Part shown: positions 11,057-22,475 of the stretch, piece after piece | Layout of the letters: the number at the start of each line of letters is the position of its first letter | Numbering within the stretch: position 1 is the first letter of the stretch | Assembly (NCBI GenBank): GCA_037389465.1 | Contig: JAZARR010000247.1 | Location: 434,001 to 498,000 of the forward strand | Length of the DNA: 64,000 nucleotides | Direction: 5' to 3' | Origin: Baylisascaris procyonis | Taxonomy: Eukaryota > Nematoda > Chromadorea > Rhabditida > Ascarididae | The notes under the pieces: model-generated | The model's input: only the letters and a program-made list of their open reading frames with translations | Told to the model about the DNA's origin: nothing | Databases searched by the model: none | Made by a program: the position numbers and the translations under genes

Positions 11057-13490
11057 ATCTAAGCGATCATTTTTCCAAATTTTTCAAATCCGCATACGGG
11101 AAGTGCTCCATATAAAGCGAGTGGACACATCGTGCCTAGTCAGCTTTCCTGCGCAGAAAGACGGCGTGACGCTTTTGGTCTTTCTTATCACAGATGTAGA
11201 TACTGTTGGACAAACGGAGAGACAAGCATGCACAACTCGGTAGCTCCGTAGCCCTCCCCTTCTCCCTCCTTTGGATGAAGGGACCTTTCAAAACGATTGT
11301 ATTTCGCGTAATGAAACAGTAAGAAGTAAGACTAATTGAGTAGGCCCATCGCTTTCCGAAATATGAAAGAAAAGGTTTCTGAAAATGTCAAGAAAACGCC
11401 ACTCGAACGTCTTATGGCACCGATGATTGTGAACGCTCAGATGAAGGAAGCAAACATCAATTTGTATTACCTTGAAGAAGTAAGTCGTGTGAAATCGGTA
11501 GAAATCGAAGTAGAGGCCAAAGCGGAATAACGCCTCCACATGGACCAGACCTTTCAGTGTGCGAAACATATTTCACGTATTGCTTCTTTTGGCGAAAGAT
11601 GTAAAGAAATATAAAATTGGATCTGAAAACCGCCAGAATCCGTGTGCTGGTACCATTTAGTTCAGAGAGTAAACACGTGGAGATGATCGTGAACATGCCA
11701 AATGCGGTTCAAGAAACAGAAATGAATCGCAAATTGTTCTTTCGAAGCAACACTTCAGTAAAACAAAACGCGACCTGGGAATTCGAACGAATCTTCCGTA
11801 CACTGCGGCAGCATTCCACTAGAGTAGCCTCCTCGCAGTAAAACGAAAGTAACAGTAAATAATAAGCTGTTAGGTGCCACATATTAACTGTTTCTTGCAA
11901 ATGAATTCAGCGTACACAAGAAATCACGCTTGAAAGCGCTTTTACGGGCAAAATGCACGAATATTGCCAGTGGGGACAAAACTCTTCAACATTTTTAAAG
12001 AGCATCGTTTTTGTCACCTGCAAACTCGGAAACATCCAACTGTGGAATCTGGTAAACGAACAATTCCAGAGTTAAACTAGCAAGCGAATGAGAATGCAAG
12101 CTCCCGCCTTTTAACTGGTCCTTTAGAATATATTTAGCTCATTCAAAGGCGCAGATTTCCGCCCCCTTACGCTACTAAACCCCATCTGAGAAACTTGATG
12201 ATGGTCTTAACACTCCTCAGAAAGGTCTCGTGGCCAATAATAGGGAGGATTAAAAAAACAGGGTAAAAATTTTCCTTCCAAGGCGCCGTCATGACTAACC
12301 GTTAAGTCTGGTGTGATCGGTGTGTGAAAAGAATTCCGTTCTCAAGGGAATTCGAATCATAGGACCTCAGTAGCGAAGGGGGATAGGAACCTCATGAAGT
12401 GTCGGGTCAGGCAACACGGTGCTGACTTCTCGCGCAAAGGCCTAGAAAGGCTTGAGTGGTCACCCCGAAATGTTGTTTGCACGGCAAGCATAAAGCATAA
12501 AAACCAAAAACTGCCCCTGGCAGAACTAGAACGTTCAGTATAACACATACGCATTTTACATTTAGACAAGTGGGACCACCTCGATTCATTAGTGGCTGGC
12601 ACTAAAGCGATCTGCAATTCATTCACTTGTTTCAAAGCTGATTTTAAAACATTTTGTGGAGGAATTCTTTTTAAGCAATAAAATGCCGTACGCAGCGATA
12701 AATGCTGCGATCGGTGCGTTTTCCATTGTGAATTTACCCAACACTCCGGTTCGGATTTATTGCTGGCCCTTCATTTTTTTTTCATAATGGCCATCTTCGA
12801 CGGAACTTCTCCTCTATCTAGCAAACAAATTGTTGCATGAAGACACCGTGATAGTTTTCTTTTGCCTAAACCATACTGTTGTCATGTTAGTGCCCTTTTT
12901 TCATGAACGGAATGCGCTGTGAGCAAAAACATATCGCAAATATATACAGCGAGAGAGGAGTGCCGTTTGTAGGATATAACTATCTAGATGAATAGATTGC
13001 ATTTGTCCATCATTAAATATTTAGCTGCTAACTTCTTAGTGATGCATTAAGTGCTGATAGTCAATTCTATATAGAGAATGCAAATCACGCCTGTTGCAAA
13101 AATTATGCGTTCGCCCACTAAACGTGCTAAGCTCATCCACTATCGAATAGACGTATATGTGAACTCAAGATTACTGTTATGTCCGATTACCCCTACGATA
13201 CTCGAAAAAAACACCCTTGCATCTATTCAGGGAAATAAAAAAGATGAAATTATTCTGTAATTACTAGCACCGGGTTTAGACATAGGCCAATCCACTCCTG
13301 ATGAAGGCAGGTGTAAAACTCGCTTATTTCGTGATAGGTTACCCACTATAGGGAAACATTTTTAGAAGTTTAGGTGTGTCAATTAGACGTATTAGAAGGC
13401 GTATCAATTAGACGTACTATTCAGTGATGTTGGCTGTTAGAATGTTAGAAAACACATGTTAGCGTTCATGAAAAAGTTTAATACAGAAAG
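11057..13490. other. No assignable gene; two modest plus-strand ORFs
   Basis: Base composition is less AT-rich than the surroundings. Plus-strand ORFs of 64 codons (11,336-11,530) and 74 codons (11,617-11,841) have reasonable amino-acid composition but no recognised domain, signal peptide or clear splice sites. A short hairpin (CGCAGC...GCTGCG) sits near 12,692-12,710. It could be an old decayed mobile element or an untranslated region; nothing decides this. Confidence 0.35.
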
Positions 13491-13516
13491 ACGTACAATG
13501 GAAAAATGTTAACAAC

Positions 13517-13665
13517 GTAAGTTCCATATCTGCCACACTGCCTTCCATTATAGCGTCCCAAGAGTCGGTAATACTTCCGGCAGTAGAACAGACCGTCCCA
13601 ATAAACTCTTCTTTGCTGTACGATCCCACTGCTCGTGATCCGCATTGGGCAACGTCAATTTGCAC
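13517..13665 (-). CDS. Internal exon of an unknown gene
   Basis: Acceptor GCTGATTTGCAG is strong. The phase-0 frame reads VQIDVAQCGSRAVGSYSKEE, then EFIGTVCSTAG and SWDAIMEGSVADMEL. The 3' end is uncertain: AC|GTTGTT at 13517/13516 or T|GTACGT at 13497/13496, the latter the better donor consensus. The composition is clearly protein-like, with no recognised motif. A 20-base candidate mini-exon (14010-13991) could join it in phase to the exon at 14.4 kb. It probably belongs to the gene that starts at 22,482, but this rests only on orientation and phase. Confidence 0.55.
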
Positions 13666-13990
13666 CTGCAAATCAGCATCCTATTTTTATCTTTCTTATC
13701 TTTGTGCTCGGTAGGAAGCTAGGAGAGAAAGTAGAAGTGAGCGAACAAGAATAATCGCTGAATGATAAAATTAAATTCTCAAAAATCATTCCATCGGAAG
13801 AGAAGAAAAAATTAGTGAAAACATTTCTTCAAACTAAATAAATTCGCTCAATAATGATTTCGCTGAGCAAACCTAAATAGCAAATCAAATTGAACTTGTT
13901 AATCAAAAAGTTTACCAAGAACTTATTCACTAAATTGATGTGCAAAAGAGAATGCCTTACTGCCAAAAACACCGACAACTACGGATTTAC

Positions 13991-14010
13991 GTGAATTCCC
14001 AGAGAGCAAT
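13991..14010 (-). CDS. Candidate 20-base mini-exon
   Basis: Lies between a pyrimidine-rich acceptor (TTATTACCCATCGAG) and donor GTAAAT. It enters in phase 1 and leaves in phase 0, exactly what is needed to link the 14.4-kb exon (ends phase 1) to the 13.67-kb exon (starts phase 0). At this length a chance match is quite possible. Confidence 0.25.
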
Positions 14011-14411
14011 CTCGATGGGTAATAAGAGAATATCGTTAAACAGTCGCAGTAAGTTCTCGCCATTCAAAAATTAAGAAGTAATATTCCATTTCAAAAAAAG
14101 GGAAAGGAGATAGCACACAGTTGAGTAAACGAAATCGAACGACAACTGCCTCCACCCTTTGTGACATCATTACTGCAACTTCACATCCGTATTTTAACTA
14201 GAACCCTTATAGCATTCTAAGAAGCTGCGCCGAACAATGGCGACATCAAACCAAAAGCAGTACTCAGTGACGTCAATTAGATGTCAGCCCACACCATCTA
14301 TTAAAAATAACAAAATGCTATTGTAAAAAGCTTGTAAACAATTTCAATCTACCGTTACTAAAAGTCATTGTTGGCTCAAGAAGAACAGCACGTGATGAGG
14401 AAAACAATTAC

Positions 14412-14519
14412 CTTTATTGAATCCGGGAGCTGACTGGCCCACAGTCAAGGATAGCGACTGCACTTGCATCATTTCGAGAGCGTCCAATTGCTCGCGGCTC
14501 GATTATTTTGCGACGCCCG
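14412..14519 (-). CDS. Exon with two competing frames, unknown gene
   Basis: Two readings are both phase-compatible with the exon 17129-16960. Acceptor AATCGAG (exon 14497-14412) gives REQLDALEMMQ and VQSLSLTVGQSAPGFNK, leaving through a good donor (AAAG|GTAATT) in phase 1. Acceptor GTGAGCAG (exon from 14519) gives GRRKIIEPRAIG ... VAILDCGPVSSRIQ and stops at 14416-14414, which would make it a terminal exon. The first has the better donor and more natural composition, the second the better acceptor. An ATG-ATG pair at 14472-14467 could also be a start. Function unknown. Confidence 0.45.
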
Positions 14520-15344
14520 CTGCTCACATAGAAACTTAAAATACAATCTATGCTTTAGGTACTTTAATATATAAATAAGACGACATATGAAAAAGAGAGC
14601 TGTTTAATGAGGACATCAACTTCATAATTCACAATTCCAGGGAAGGTTCAAGAGTGTACTGAATATACATGCATATGCAGTCCCTCACTTCTATTTGTTA
14701 GTTTCACCGAAAAGTACCTGGATTCCATAAACAGGGGCCCAAAATAGGAAATAAAAACGATGGTTTTGAAACCAATCGCCTAAAATTGAGAAATTGGGGA
14801 GATGGGAAGTGTGAATTACCTATGTGCGCCTGTACGTGTGCATATATATGAGGGTGGGGGGGGGGCTCAAATATGCGTGCACGCGACGAGCAGACCGAAC
14901 AGCATCAAGAGAGCGCATTCCTGTCCAACGTCAGTCAATAGTAATTAATAAAATCACTGAGCATTCTCGACCGCCACTTACGTGTTAAGAACATTCATAA
15001 ATAAAAAACCTATTAACCCTCTGAACGGCTACATCCAAAGGGTTAAGAAGGAACGATGGCTCTCGTGTAAGTGCCTTGTTGAACACTTTTCAGATTACTT
15101 TATAAGAATTTGCACCAACGATCTACCTAAATTGACAATATATATCTTCAATGTGTTAAAGCCTAAACAGAAGATCCATAAAATCGTAACATACGTCGAT
15201 CTAAATATTGAGGCTCGATGAAGGATGATCGGCCGTGAACAGTACTGCACGCTAAGCCGCGCATACCGAATGAAAAGATTTCCTTTCGAATGAGAGAAAA
15301 CTTCAGATGGGCTCAATGAATCCCTTTGAGGTGAGGGTCCAGAC

Positions 15345-16460
15345 GGGAACCGTCAATTCGAGGGTTAAGCTATGCATAATAATTTCATCTTTAAAATAAT
15401 ATGAAGTCAGTGTTGAGCTCAGCTGCTCATCTAGGAGCGATCTGATCGCAAAGCCATTCGGACATTTCTTTATCAAATAGTTTCTTTCCTGGATTCGGTG
15501 GTTCCTTCAAGCATCCGCCTCACCATTTCTTAACTGGATTTTCTAAATCTTGAGAACACGATGAAGCGTTAATGTTGAAGGATAAGTCCAGTCGAAGTTG
15601 CGCGATGCATTGAATGTTGTTCCATCGGCGATTTGTTCCCGTCTGGAACTTCACTTCAAAGGGATTTATTGAGCCCATCCGAGATTTTCCCTCTTCCGGG
15701 ATTTATACTTGATGCATTGAATGCTGTTCGATCAGAGATTTGTCCCCGTCTGGAACCTTAATTCAAAGGAATTTATTGGGCCCATCCGAGGTTTGGCCTC
15801 ATTCGAGATTCGGATGGGCTCAAGAAATCAATTTGAAGTGAGATTCCAAACGGGAACAAATCTCTGATAGAACAACATTCGATGCATCAAGTCTAAATCC
15901 CGAAAGAGGGAAAATCTCGGATGGGCTCAATAAATCCCTTTGAAGTGAGATTCCAGAGGGAACAAATCTCCGATAGAACAACATTCAATACATCAAGTCT
16001 AAATCCCGAAAGACGGAAAATCTCGGATGGGCTCAATAAATCCCTCTGAAGTGAGATTTCAGACGGGAACAGATCTCTGATAGAACAACATTCAATGCAT
16101 CAAGTCTAAATCCCGAAAGAGGGAAAATCTCGGATGGGCTCAATAAATCCCTCCGAAGTGAGACTCCAGACGGGAACAAATCTCTGATGGAACAACATTG
16201 AATGCATCGTGCAACTCCGACTGGATTTATCCTTCAACATTAACGCTTCATCGCGTCCCCAAGATCCAGTTAAGAAATGATGAGGTGGATGCTTGAAGGA
16301 ACCACCAAACCCAGGAAAGAAACTATTTACTAAAAAAATCATGTCCGAATGGCTTTGCGATCAGATCGCTCCTAGATGAGCAGCTGAATTCGACATTGAC
16401 TTCATATATTTCGAAGATAAAATCATTATACATAGCTTACCCCTCGAATTGACGGAATCC
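15345..16460. mobile_element. Foldback (long inverted-repeat) element with internal 107-bp tandem repeats
   Basis: The ends are imperfect inverted repeats: CCGTCAATTCGAGGG near 15,350 matches CCCTCGAATTGACGG near 16,455. The arms continue inward for hundreds of bases; for example, CATCTAGGAGCGATCTGATC near 15,429 is mirrored near 16,360. The interior has about four units of roughly 107 bases (GGATGGGCTCAATAAATCCC ... GGGAAAATCTC), at about 15,812, 15,919, 16,025 and 16,132, with inverted partial copies on the left side (15,600-15,810). There is no transposase ORF. A related fragment occurs just outside (15,308-15,350). This fits a non-autonomous foldback DNA element. Confidence 0.85.
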
Positions 16461-16959
16461 GCCTAACTGCCTCTAGGGACCATGAAAAGTCGACCGTTGG
16501 AGCCGAAAAGAAACGCCTATTCCCATTCGATCGCCAGCACACCTTATCCAGCTCTCGAACTGAGTCGGTCGATCCTAGCGTAGCTCAAAATAAATCGTTG
16601 CTCCAACCTAAATCTTATATATTCCAATGCACGTTGGTATAATTGATGCGACTCTGTCGATGCACAAAAAAATGAAGGAAATGGTGATGTAAGATTTTCG
16701 CACGTGAACAAGAATTTCTGTAAGTGCAAAAAGTGTCTACACCAAAGATTACCCTTTATTGATTCCCTCTATTTCCTCCCCCCCCCCACCCACTCCATTT
16801 TCTTCCCGTTGCCAGAATTGAGCCATACTGCTCTTAAGTGCGCCCATCACACATTGCAACTAAGGATGGTTAAATACGGTCTGAACGCAGATATCAAAGC
16901 TGTCTTCATTGTTCACTTTAAAACCATATACCAAGAGTATGCGGAACGCAAATGCCAAC

Positions 16960-17129
16960 CTGAGGAGCGCCGCCTCGCATCTTCGATTGCCATTGGCACT
17001 CGCCTCTTCAGCATCGGCATTTTGTCTCCATCGCTCCAACGATTCGATCACCTTTCCCGCGTCGCTAGCCATCCAATGACCGTTTTCTGCCACCTTGGCG
17101 CTCGCATAACGTATCGCCGCCTCCTCCAG
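16960..17129 (-). CDS. Internal exon, Ala/Glu-rich helical segment, unknown gene
   Basis: An open frame of 56 codons plus two bases lies between acceptor GGATGAGTAG and donor CAG|GTTGGC. It reads LEEAAIRYASAKVAENG, HWMASDAGKVIESLERWR, QNADAEEASANGNRR and CEAALL. Strong helix-forming composition and locally higher GC support real coding. A plus-strand frame of 154 codons overlaps it but is a shadow. The acceptor is not ideal: an in-frame TAG just upstream excludes the better CACCCAG site in this frame. It probably belongs to the gene starting at 22,482. No domain recognised. Confidence 0.6.
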
Positions 17130-17734
17130 CTACTCATCCTTCTGGGTGACATCGACCAATCCACCTAAAAGAAGAACAAATGGAGTAGCCTGCTGAAGAA
17201 GTGAGCATGATACACCTGGAACAACTTAAATGAACCCTTAAAAATAGCAAAATCAAAATGATGCCCTTTACTAACTCTTTTAGTGACCTCAACCACTACC
17301 AAAAGGAAAACTCGGCCGGTTAGAAGTGAAGAAATTCCCCGTCAACTGCTAACAGATCCAACTTTTTAGGCCGCTGCTTATCGTGTCACGAAAATGCACG
17401 CGCTCGATCGCTGTGCAGTTTCGTAGCAGTGCGCAACGCCTCACTGCCGTTATATTTGAGGGGTGAGTTGGTTGGTGGACATCCCAATAAGATGGAAGAA
17501 TTCACGCCGATAGCGAGAATGTACAAACGCCGAGTCCGTACCAACCGAGCCAAATGGAAACCTCACCGAAACCACTGAATACACCGTTCCGCTCAGCACA
17601 AGAGCCCATCCGCCTCACCGCACCCCGCCACAACACGAAATAACACTGAGCGCTGCTGCAGAAGACAGCGCTTATATATGTGTGCCTATTACCATTTTGG
17701 CGCAAATATGACGTTTTGCGTCATCGTCAAGATC

Positions 17735-17850
17735 ACAGTGCGATCACCGCGTATTACTGTGATCTTGATCACAGCGTGTTACTGTGATCTTGATCACCGC
17801 GTGTTACTGTGATCTGAATCACCGCCTGTTACTGTGATCAATACGCGGTT
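17735..17850. repeat. 25-bp tandem repeat with palindromic GTGATC..GATCAC core
   Basis: TTACTGTGATC recurs at 17,754, 17,779, 17,804 and 17,829, an exact 25-base period, with partial units on the left. Each unit carries GTGATCTTGATCAC or a variant, an inverted repeat. The flanks contain a CRE-like TGACG..CGTCA (17,710-17,724) and a relatively GC-rich 450 bases. It could be a promoter-associated minisatellite; no gene start is proven here. Confidence 0.8.
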
Positions 17851-18976
17851 CACGCGAGCAAGCGTTAGTGCCCAGTGATACTCCTGTAGAGACCGTTCAA
17901 AATGGGCTAGCGGCGCCTTCTTCAGACCAACCCCTCCCGCTCGGACTAATCAGGACGGAAATTCCCCCACCCCTCTCAACAAACCTTCCTCATAATTTTT
18001 GGGAAATGATATTTCTTCCCTAAATTAACGCAAAGAGGTTGCGAATTCTGCTGTAAGTGACGAGGCGCACTTATGTGCACACAGCATCACATTTAAGCAC
18101 AGTGATATAAACATGTTCCATCAATGCTAAAAAATAGCCTAAAAACAAGCTCATTACAAAATAGATGGACCCCATCTGCTCTGCGTCTCTCATCATTTTT
18201 CGCTCTCCATCGTCTTCTATTCGTCCCAGCATAGATAGCAGAAAGGCTATTCCCTTTTAATATAAAATATTCAGAAAAATCTTGACCCTTCGTCCCCATC
18301 CCCTTCCTCCCCCCGAATTTTCCAGAAAAGCGCCGTTTAACGAGCCTCCGGTTACCTTCCTGTTCCCGAAAACAGCAGACACCTTCCTGTTTCTATTAAT
18401 TTAGCATAGAGCGAAAACCGGTTGGTCACAAAATAATGAAATCTTTTAGTACAATCACTCCATGTCGATTCACATCAAACAAGAAAAATCAACGGTGAAA
18501 ACTGTTAGACAGCATGCACTCGCAATCATACTAAAGTAAACAACAATAAGCTATAGCATGAAAAGAAGCCGATGAAGTTCACTGCTTTCAACGCACAAAC
18601 ACATTTGAATAACCGAACCAGCAGAATGGTTTCTGCCCCTTAACAAGAAAGACTTCTTATTTGGATATGAGAGTGAATGAAGCGGAGCTAAACTCGCGAA
18701 CCAGATGCCCTCTTCTTTGCTAGCTCAGAAAAGTGGTCAAAATAAGATCGCTTTCTTTTTGCCCTTTCATGCTTCCATCGACTTGTAAGTTCCGAGTGTA
18801 ATTTTACGGCTAAACAAAAGAATGAAGAACAACGTTGAAGAAATCGAAGAACACGATGCATTCACAAAAATATGAAACAAATCTCAGCTTCAAGCCTAAC
18901 GAACAACCAATGTAATTTTTAAAAAATTCAGCTAAAAGATTAGAGCAGAAAGCAAAAATAATTTCTTTATACTAAC

Positions 18977-19048
18977 CAAAATTCGGTTCTCGAGGCAGTG
19001 GAGTTGTAGTAATATCGATTGTACCAATGGGCTCATTCATTGTTCGAC
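18977..19048 (-). CDS. Internal exon, unknown gene
   Basis: 72 bases between a classic nematode acceptor (TTGAATTTCAG) and donor TTTG|GTTAGT. The only fully open frame enters and leaves in phase 1: RTMNEPIGTIDI, TTTPLPREPNF, then G. Good splice sites support it. Connection to the exons at 20.9 kb (ends phase 0) and 17.1 kb (starts phase 0) needs at least one further exon on each side. A 28-base candidate (19257-19230, phase 0 to 1) would bridge the upstream gap but is weak. Confidence 0.6.
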
Positions 19049-19602
19049 CTGAAATTCAATAAGAAGTTAATTTTATTCACATTACAAGCAACGATTAATG
19101 ACAGTTTCTGTTAGCGGAGCAAAAATGATGGATGGCTTCATGGCTTCATCGCAGCATAAAACAATGTAAAATGTTCTTCGCTAGGCTTCTAAAAAACCTC
19201 CCGCTAAGCTTTTTAGACGACGTGGGCACCTGCAATCTCTTGAGGTTTTTGATGCCTCTTTTGCGGCAGTGACAGAATTTTTAAATCACGTCCAATTCCC
19301 TTACTACATAACTCATCGTGGTTCCTAAAAAATTGTTATACGTGTATTTGCTATGATTGCAGCATGTTCATTGGAACATAATTAAAGTTTTCGCTTCCAT
19401 ATTATTCTCTATTCAAGTTTCATTCTGCATAAACATTTAAAGAATCAATTATAACTATGAGGCGCCTTTAGAATGCGATACTAAACGCCTCAGAACATAA
19501 CCTCAGTACCATAGCTATCCAATCTCTTTATTCCGAATCTTCAGAAAATGTACTGCATCATGAAAAACTTCCCCCATTTTCTCGGGCTCCGTGTAGATGA
19601 AG

Positions 19603-19604
<2 letters not shown>

Positions 19605-19683
<79 letters not shown>
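19605..19683. repeat. (TA)n microsatellite
   Basis: About 39 uninterrupted TA units. Tyr-Ile ORFs reading through it are artefacts. Confidence 0.95.
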
Positions 19684-19684
<1 letters not shown>

Positions 19685-20282
19685 TTCAAATCATAAAAGT
19701 GCTGACAATAAGTGTGACGCAAACGCATTTAGTCTGTGCGCACGCATGGTGGATGTGTGTAAGCGCACGACCTCAGCGGCGCCGGCTCTTCGAACGAGAC
19801 AAAACAAGGCAAACCCCTCAAGTGATGTTTATCTATGTCTTTCGCTCACGATGGACACATACACATGAACTCGAGCTCTTCACTTCTCAAACATGAAAGT
19901 ACGTACACTAGTTGCGTCTTGCGTCTTAAAAGTCACTACCATCTAAAACGGCATTCATCCTCACATATGAAGTCCGATTTTTAGTTTCAGATTACGACTT
20001 CAAGCTTCCCGGAAACAAATTTAAGATGAATAACGAATGCAACTTAAGCTGAAAAGAGTCAAGTTAAGCATCAACCCACTGAAAAGGAGCAGACCAAAGC
20101 CAAACTTGAAACCCTACATGAGGCTTCATGAACACTGGAAAATCCAGTAGACTCCAATATATCACCGCGCGCACACATCAGTTCAGGAATTTGCCGCCAC
20201 CACATTCGTAAGGGTTACAGAATAGACATGACCGTTCCACGGACAATCTACCCGACCCATGAATGATAAAATGGCGGTGCTT

Positions 20283-20303
20283 TGATCACTGATCACTGAT
20301 CAC
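20283..20303. repeat. Triplet of TGATCAC (7-bp tandem repeat)
   Basis: Three perfect copies of TGATCAC. The same GATCAC word forms the core of the 25-bp repeat at 17.7 kb. Confidence 0.8.
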
Positions 20304-20842
20304 TGCACTATGCAATTGCAGCACGGCACCACATAACTACATATATCGAAATTGCGCCACTAATGATGGTGCATATCTCATTCTTCAAAACTTTCGGCGC
20401 CATCAAAAATGTGAATGAAGCTGATCGAATATCCTTATGTCATAACGTGTTAAATGAACAAGATGCTGAAGGTGCTCCAATGCATTTGATGCTTCACTGC
20501 AGCTTCATCAATAAAGAAGCTATGTCGTAGATAGCTGTCACTTATAAACGAAGCGCTCAATATAATGATAAAGCCATACAAGTTAATGGAGCATAAAGCG
20601 CCACCATAGACATGCCAACCAGCACTTTCATTTAGGGATCAACACCGGCAACAAGACTTGCTTATGAAAATCACCCAACATCAGAGACAAAAATTTCACC
20701 TAACACGAAGAATGTAATACTTACATTTCCTTATAATCGACCCATCCATGGCAAAAAAAAACCCACAAAATATGTCATAGTCTAAGGGGAAACAACGCCT
20801 TCACATCGCTACTACAAATAAGAACACAGAGTATTCTATTAC

Positions 20843-20949
20843 CGAGGTCTTTGAATCCTCGAAATATTGATACTTTGGACGTTCCATAAGCAGGTTTCCT
20901 GCGCCTTGTGCTTTGCGGCGTTGTTGTGCAGACTGTATCGTAGAGCCAC
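20843..20949 (-). CDS. Exon 2 of an unknown gene (N-terminal region)
   Basis: Acceptor GCGCACTTTCAG, donor TCG|GTAATA, 107 bases. Entering in phase 1, the frame reads GSTIQSAQQRRKAQGAGN, then LLMERPKYQYFEDSKTS, and leaves in phase 0. The seven-base coding part of exon 1 at 22482-22476 (ATGGCAG|GTGAGC) joins in phase to give MAGGSTIQSAQQRR... as the protein start. A basic, Gln-rich N-terminus without signal peptide suggests an intracellular protein. I do not recognise the family. Confidence 0.65.
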
Positions 20950-21240
20950 CTGAAAGTGCGCATACCCATAACAATTGTATTTATTTACCTTACAAGTTAA
21001 ATGGCACCATGCTTAAGTCCAATCCTTCAGCACATACTTCGTTACGCGTATATTCTTAGTTCCCTGATAGGAAGATAACCCCACAGCCTGTGAACTCCTC
21101 TTTTCAGGTCTCATAAACTGGTCACAAAATGTGCCACCTGAGAGAAAATTTTCTCACAGACATGAGGCTAAAACGAAGATAAGGAGTGCTTGCATGAGAC
21201 CTACTCATCCACTTAGCTTCCCTCATTAGTATTAAAGTAG

Positions 21241-21690
21241 CATAAACAGATGGGGAGGGAAATACGGAAGTGGAAGAGGGGTGAGAAAAGAGGTGGTATA
21301 GGAGAGGGAGGGATGAGAGGGGAGAAGGGATGGGCTAGACTACCTCACCATAAACAGACAGGGAGGAAAATGGGCAAATGGAAGAGGGGTGAGAAAAGAG
21401 GTGGTATAAGAGAGGGAGGGATGAGAGGGGAGAAGAGATGGGCTAGACTACCTCACCATAAACAGACAGGGAGGAAAATGGGCAAATGGAAAAGGGGTGA
21501 GAATAGAGGTGGTATGAGGAAAGGGAGGGGATGGGAGAGGAGGAGAAGGGATGCTAGACTACCTCGCCATGAACAGATGGGGAGGGAAATAGGCAAGTGG
21601 AAGAGGGGTGAGGAGAGAGATGGTATGAGGAAAGGGGGGGAATGGGAGAGGAGGAGAAGGGATGGGTTACATTACAACACCATAAACATT
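21241..21690. repeat. G/A-rich minisatellite, four units of about 109 bp
   Basis: Units start with CATAAACAGA(T/C)(G/A)GGGAGG near 21,241, 21,350, 21,460 and 21,567, and contain GAGGGGTGAGAAAAGAGGTGG and GATGGGCTAGACTACCTC. A 153-codon plus-strand frame (21,250-21,711) is made of the repeat and is not considered a gene. Confidence 0.9.
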
Positions 21691-21780
21691 CGAAATGAAA
21701 CGTTGAAATGACAGAGCCAATCTCTCAAAAAAATATATATATTTCAGCAAAGGCACTATGACAAAAAACAACCAAGCATA

Positions 21781-21975
21781 ATGTTAATATTTTCCTTCCT
21801 GATAACATTTATTACATTTGCAGATAAATCTGATTCATTCAGTGGCACTTCAAAAGGCAGGACTTATTTTCGAGACGACGGAAGTGGGAAGAAATCCTTC
21901 AAGTGCACGCATTTAGAAAGACTCATTAAAAAAACATGTGCGAAGAAAGCTCGATTTAAATGTTGCTGGAGTTGA
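21781..21975 (+). CDS. Possible small secreted Cys-rich protein (64 codons)
   Basis: The ORF starts with a hydrophobic stretch (MLIFSFLITFITFA) that resembles a signal peptide. A polar segment (GTSKGRTYFRDDGSGKKS) and a basic Cys-containing tail follow (KCTHLERLIKKTCAKKARF, then KCC-WS-stop). Four Cys occur in the last 24 residues. The same bases just before DKSDS read TTATTACATTTGCAG, a good 3' splice site, so the visible ORF could instead be the last exon of a plus-strand gene whose earlier exons are upstream. Either way it lies inside the first intron of the minus-strand gene starting at 22,482. No family recognised. Length is near the chance limit for this composition. Confidence 0.35.
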   Translation: MLIFSFLITFITFADKSDSFSGTSKGRTYFRDDGSGKKSFKCTHLERLIKKTCAKKARFKCCWS

Positions 21976-22029
21976 TGTTAAGTCTAGTCCCCGTCCCGGA
22001 GCCGTTTTTCACCCACAACGGACCGCGGT

Positions 22030-22069
22030 TGTGTTCAACTAAGTAATGTTCAGTGACGGGTTGAACACA
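22030..22069. repeat. Perfect 10-bp inverted repeat, 20-base loop
   Basis: TGTGTTCAAC and GTTGAACACA flank a 20-base spacer in a locally GC-rich stretch (21,980-22,350) with no supported gene. Confidence 0.7.
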
Positions 22070-22475
22070 TTGACGGTCAGGACCGGCACCGGATTTAAAC
22101 TAGCTCAGGTGGGCCATCCTAAAGGATTCTACACCAGTATACCGCCTTATAGCAAATTCGATCTTCGCAACCTTCGCTTGGCTCTAATAGCGCATGATTT
22201 CAACGCCGCTACGCTCACAGCGCACCTGTTTCTACTTCCGGTCTTCTACCTATTGTGGTCTCCGCAGCGACCACTAAAAGGCGTACCACTACGTGGACCA
22301 CCACCTATACGCAGGCACCGCAGTAAAAATGGCAGGACCAACTGAAAAATACGCTGCATGCGATGGTACGGCGATAAGAAGACCTCCAGATAGGGAATAA
22401 ATGCACATTCCCGCCAGCTGCAAGTAATCCTTTCTGGGCATTCAATAACCAACCACAACCTCAGGTACAGCTCAC

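Noticed and set aside
11336..11841. Two plus-strand ORFs of 64 and 74 codons considered as a mobile-element remnant
   Set aside because: No reverse transcriptase, integrase or transposase motif and no terminal repeats were visible.
16704..17168. 154-codon plus-strand ORF, the longest in the window
   Set aside because: It is antisense to the minus-strand exon at 17129-16960, which has better composition and splice sites; the plus frame shows no recognised motif.
19548..19896. Plus-strand ORFs rich in Tyr-Ile
   Set aside because: They are translations of the (TA)n array; the same occurs at 33.0, 62.1 and 63.8 kb.
20364..20531. Plus-strand 55-codon ORF with reasonable composition
   Set aside because: No splice sites, no signal peptide and no recognised family; too short to support.
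21250..21711. 153-codon plus-strand ORF, the second longest in the window
   Set aside because: It consists of four copies of a 109-bp G/A-rich minisatellite; the length comes from low stop-codon content of the repeat.
22046..22345. Plus-strand 99-codon ORF in a GC-richer patch
   Set aside because: Composition is plausible but there is no motif, and the minus strand is also partly open; not enough to call a gene.
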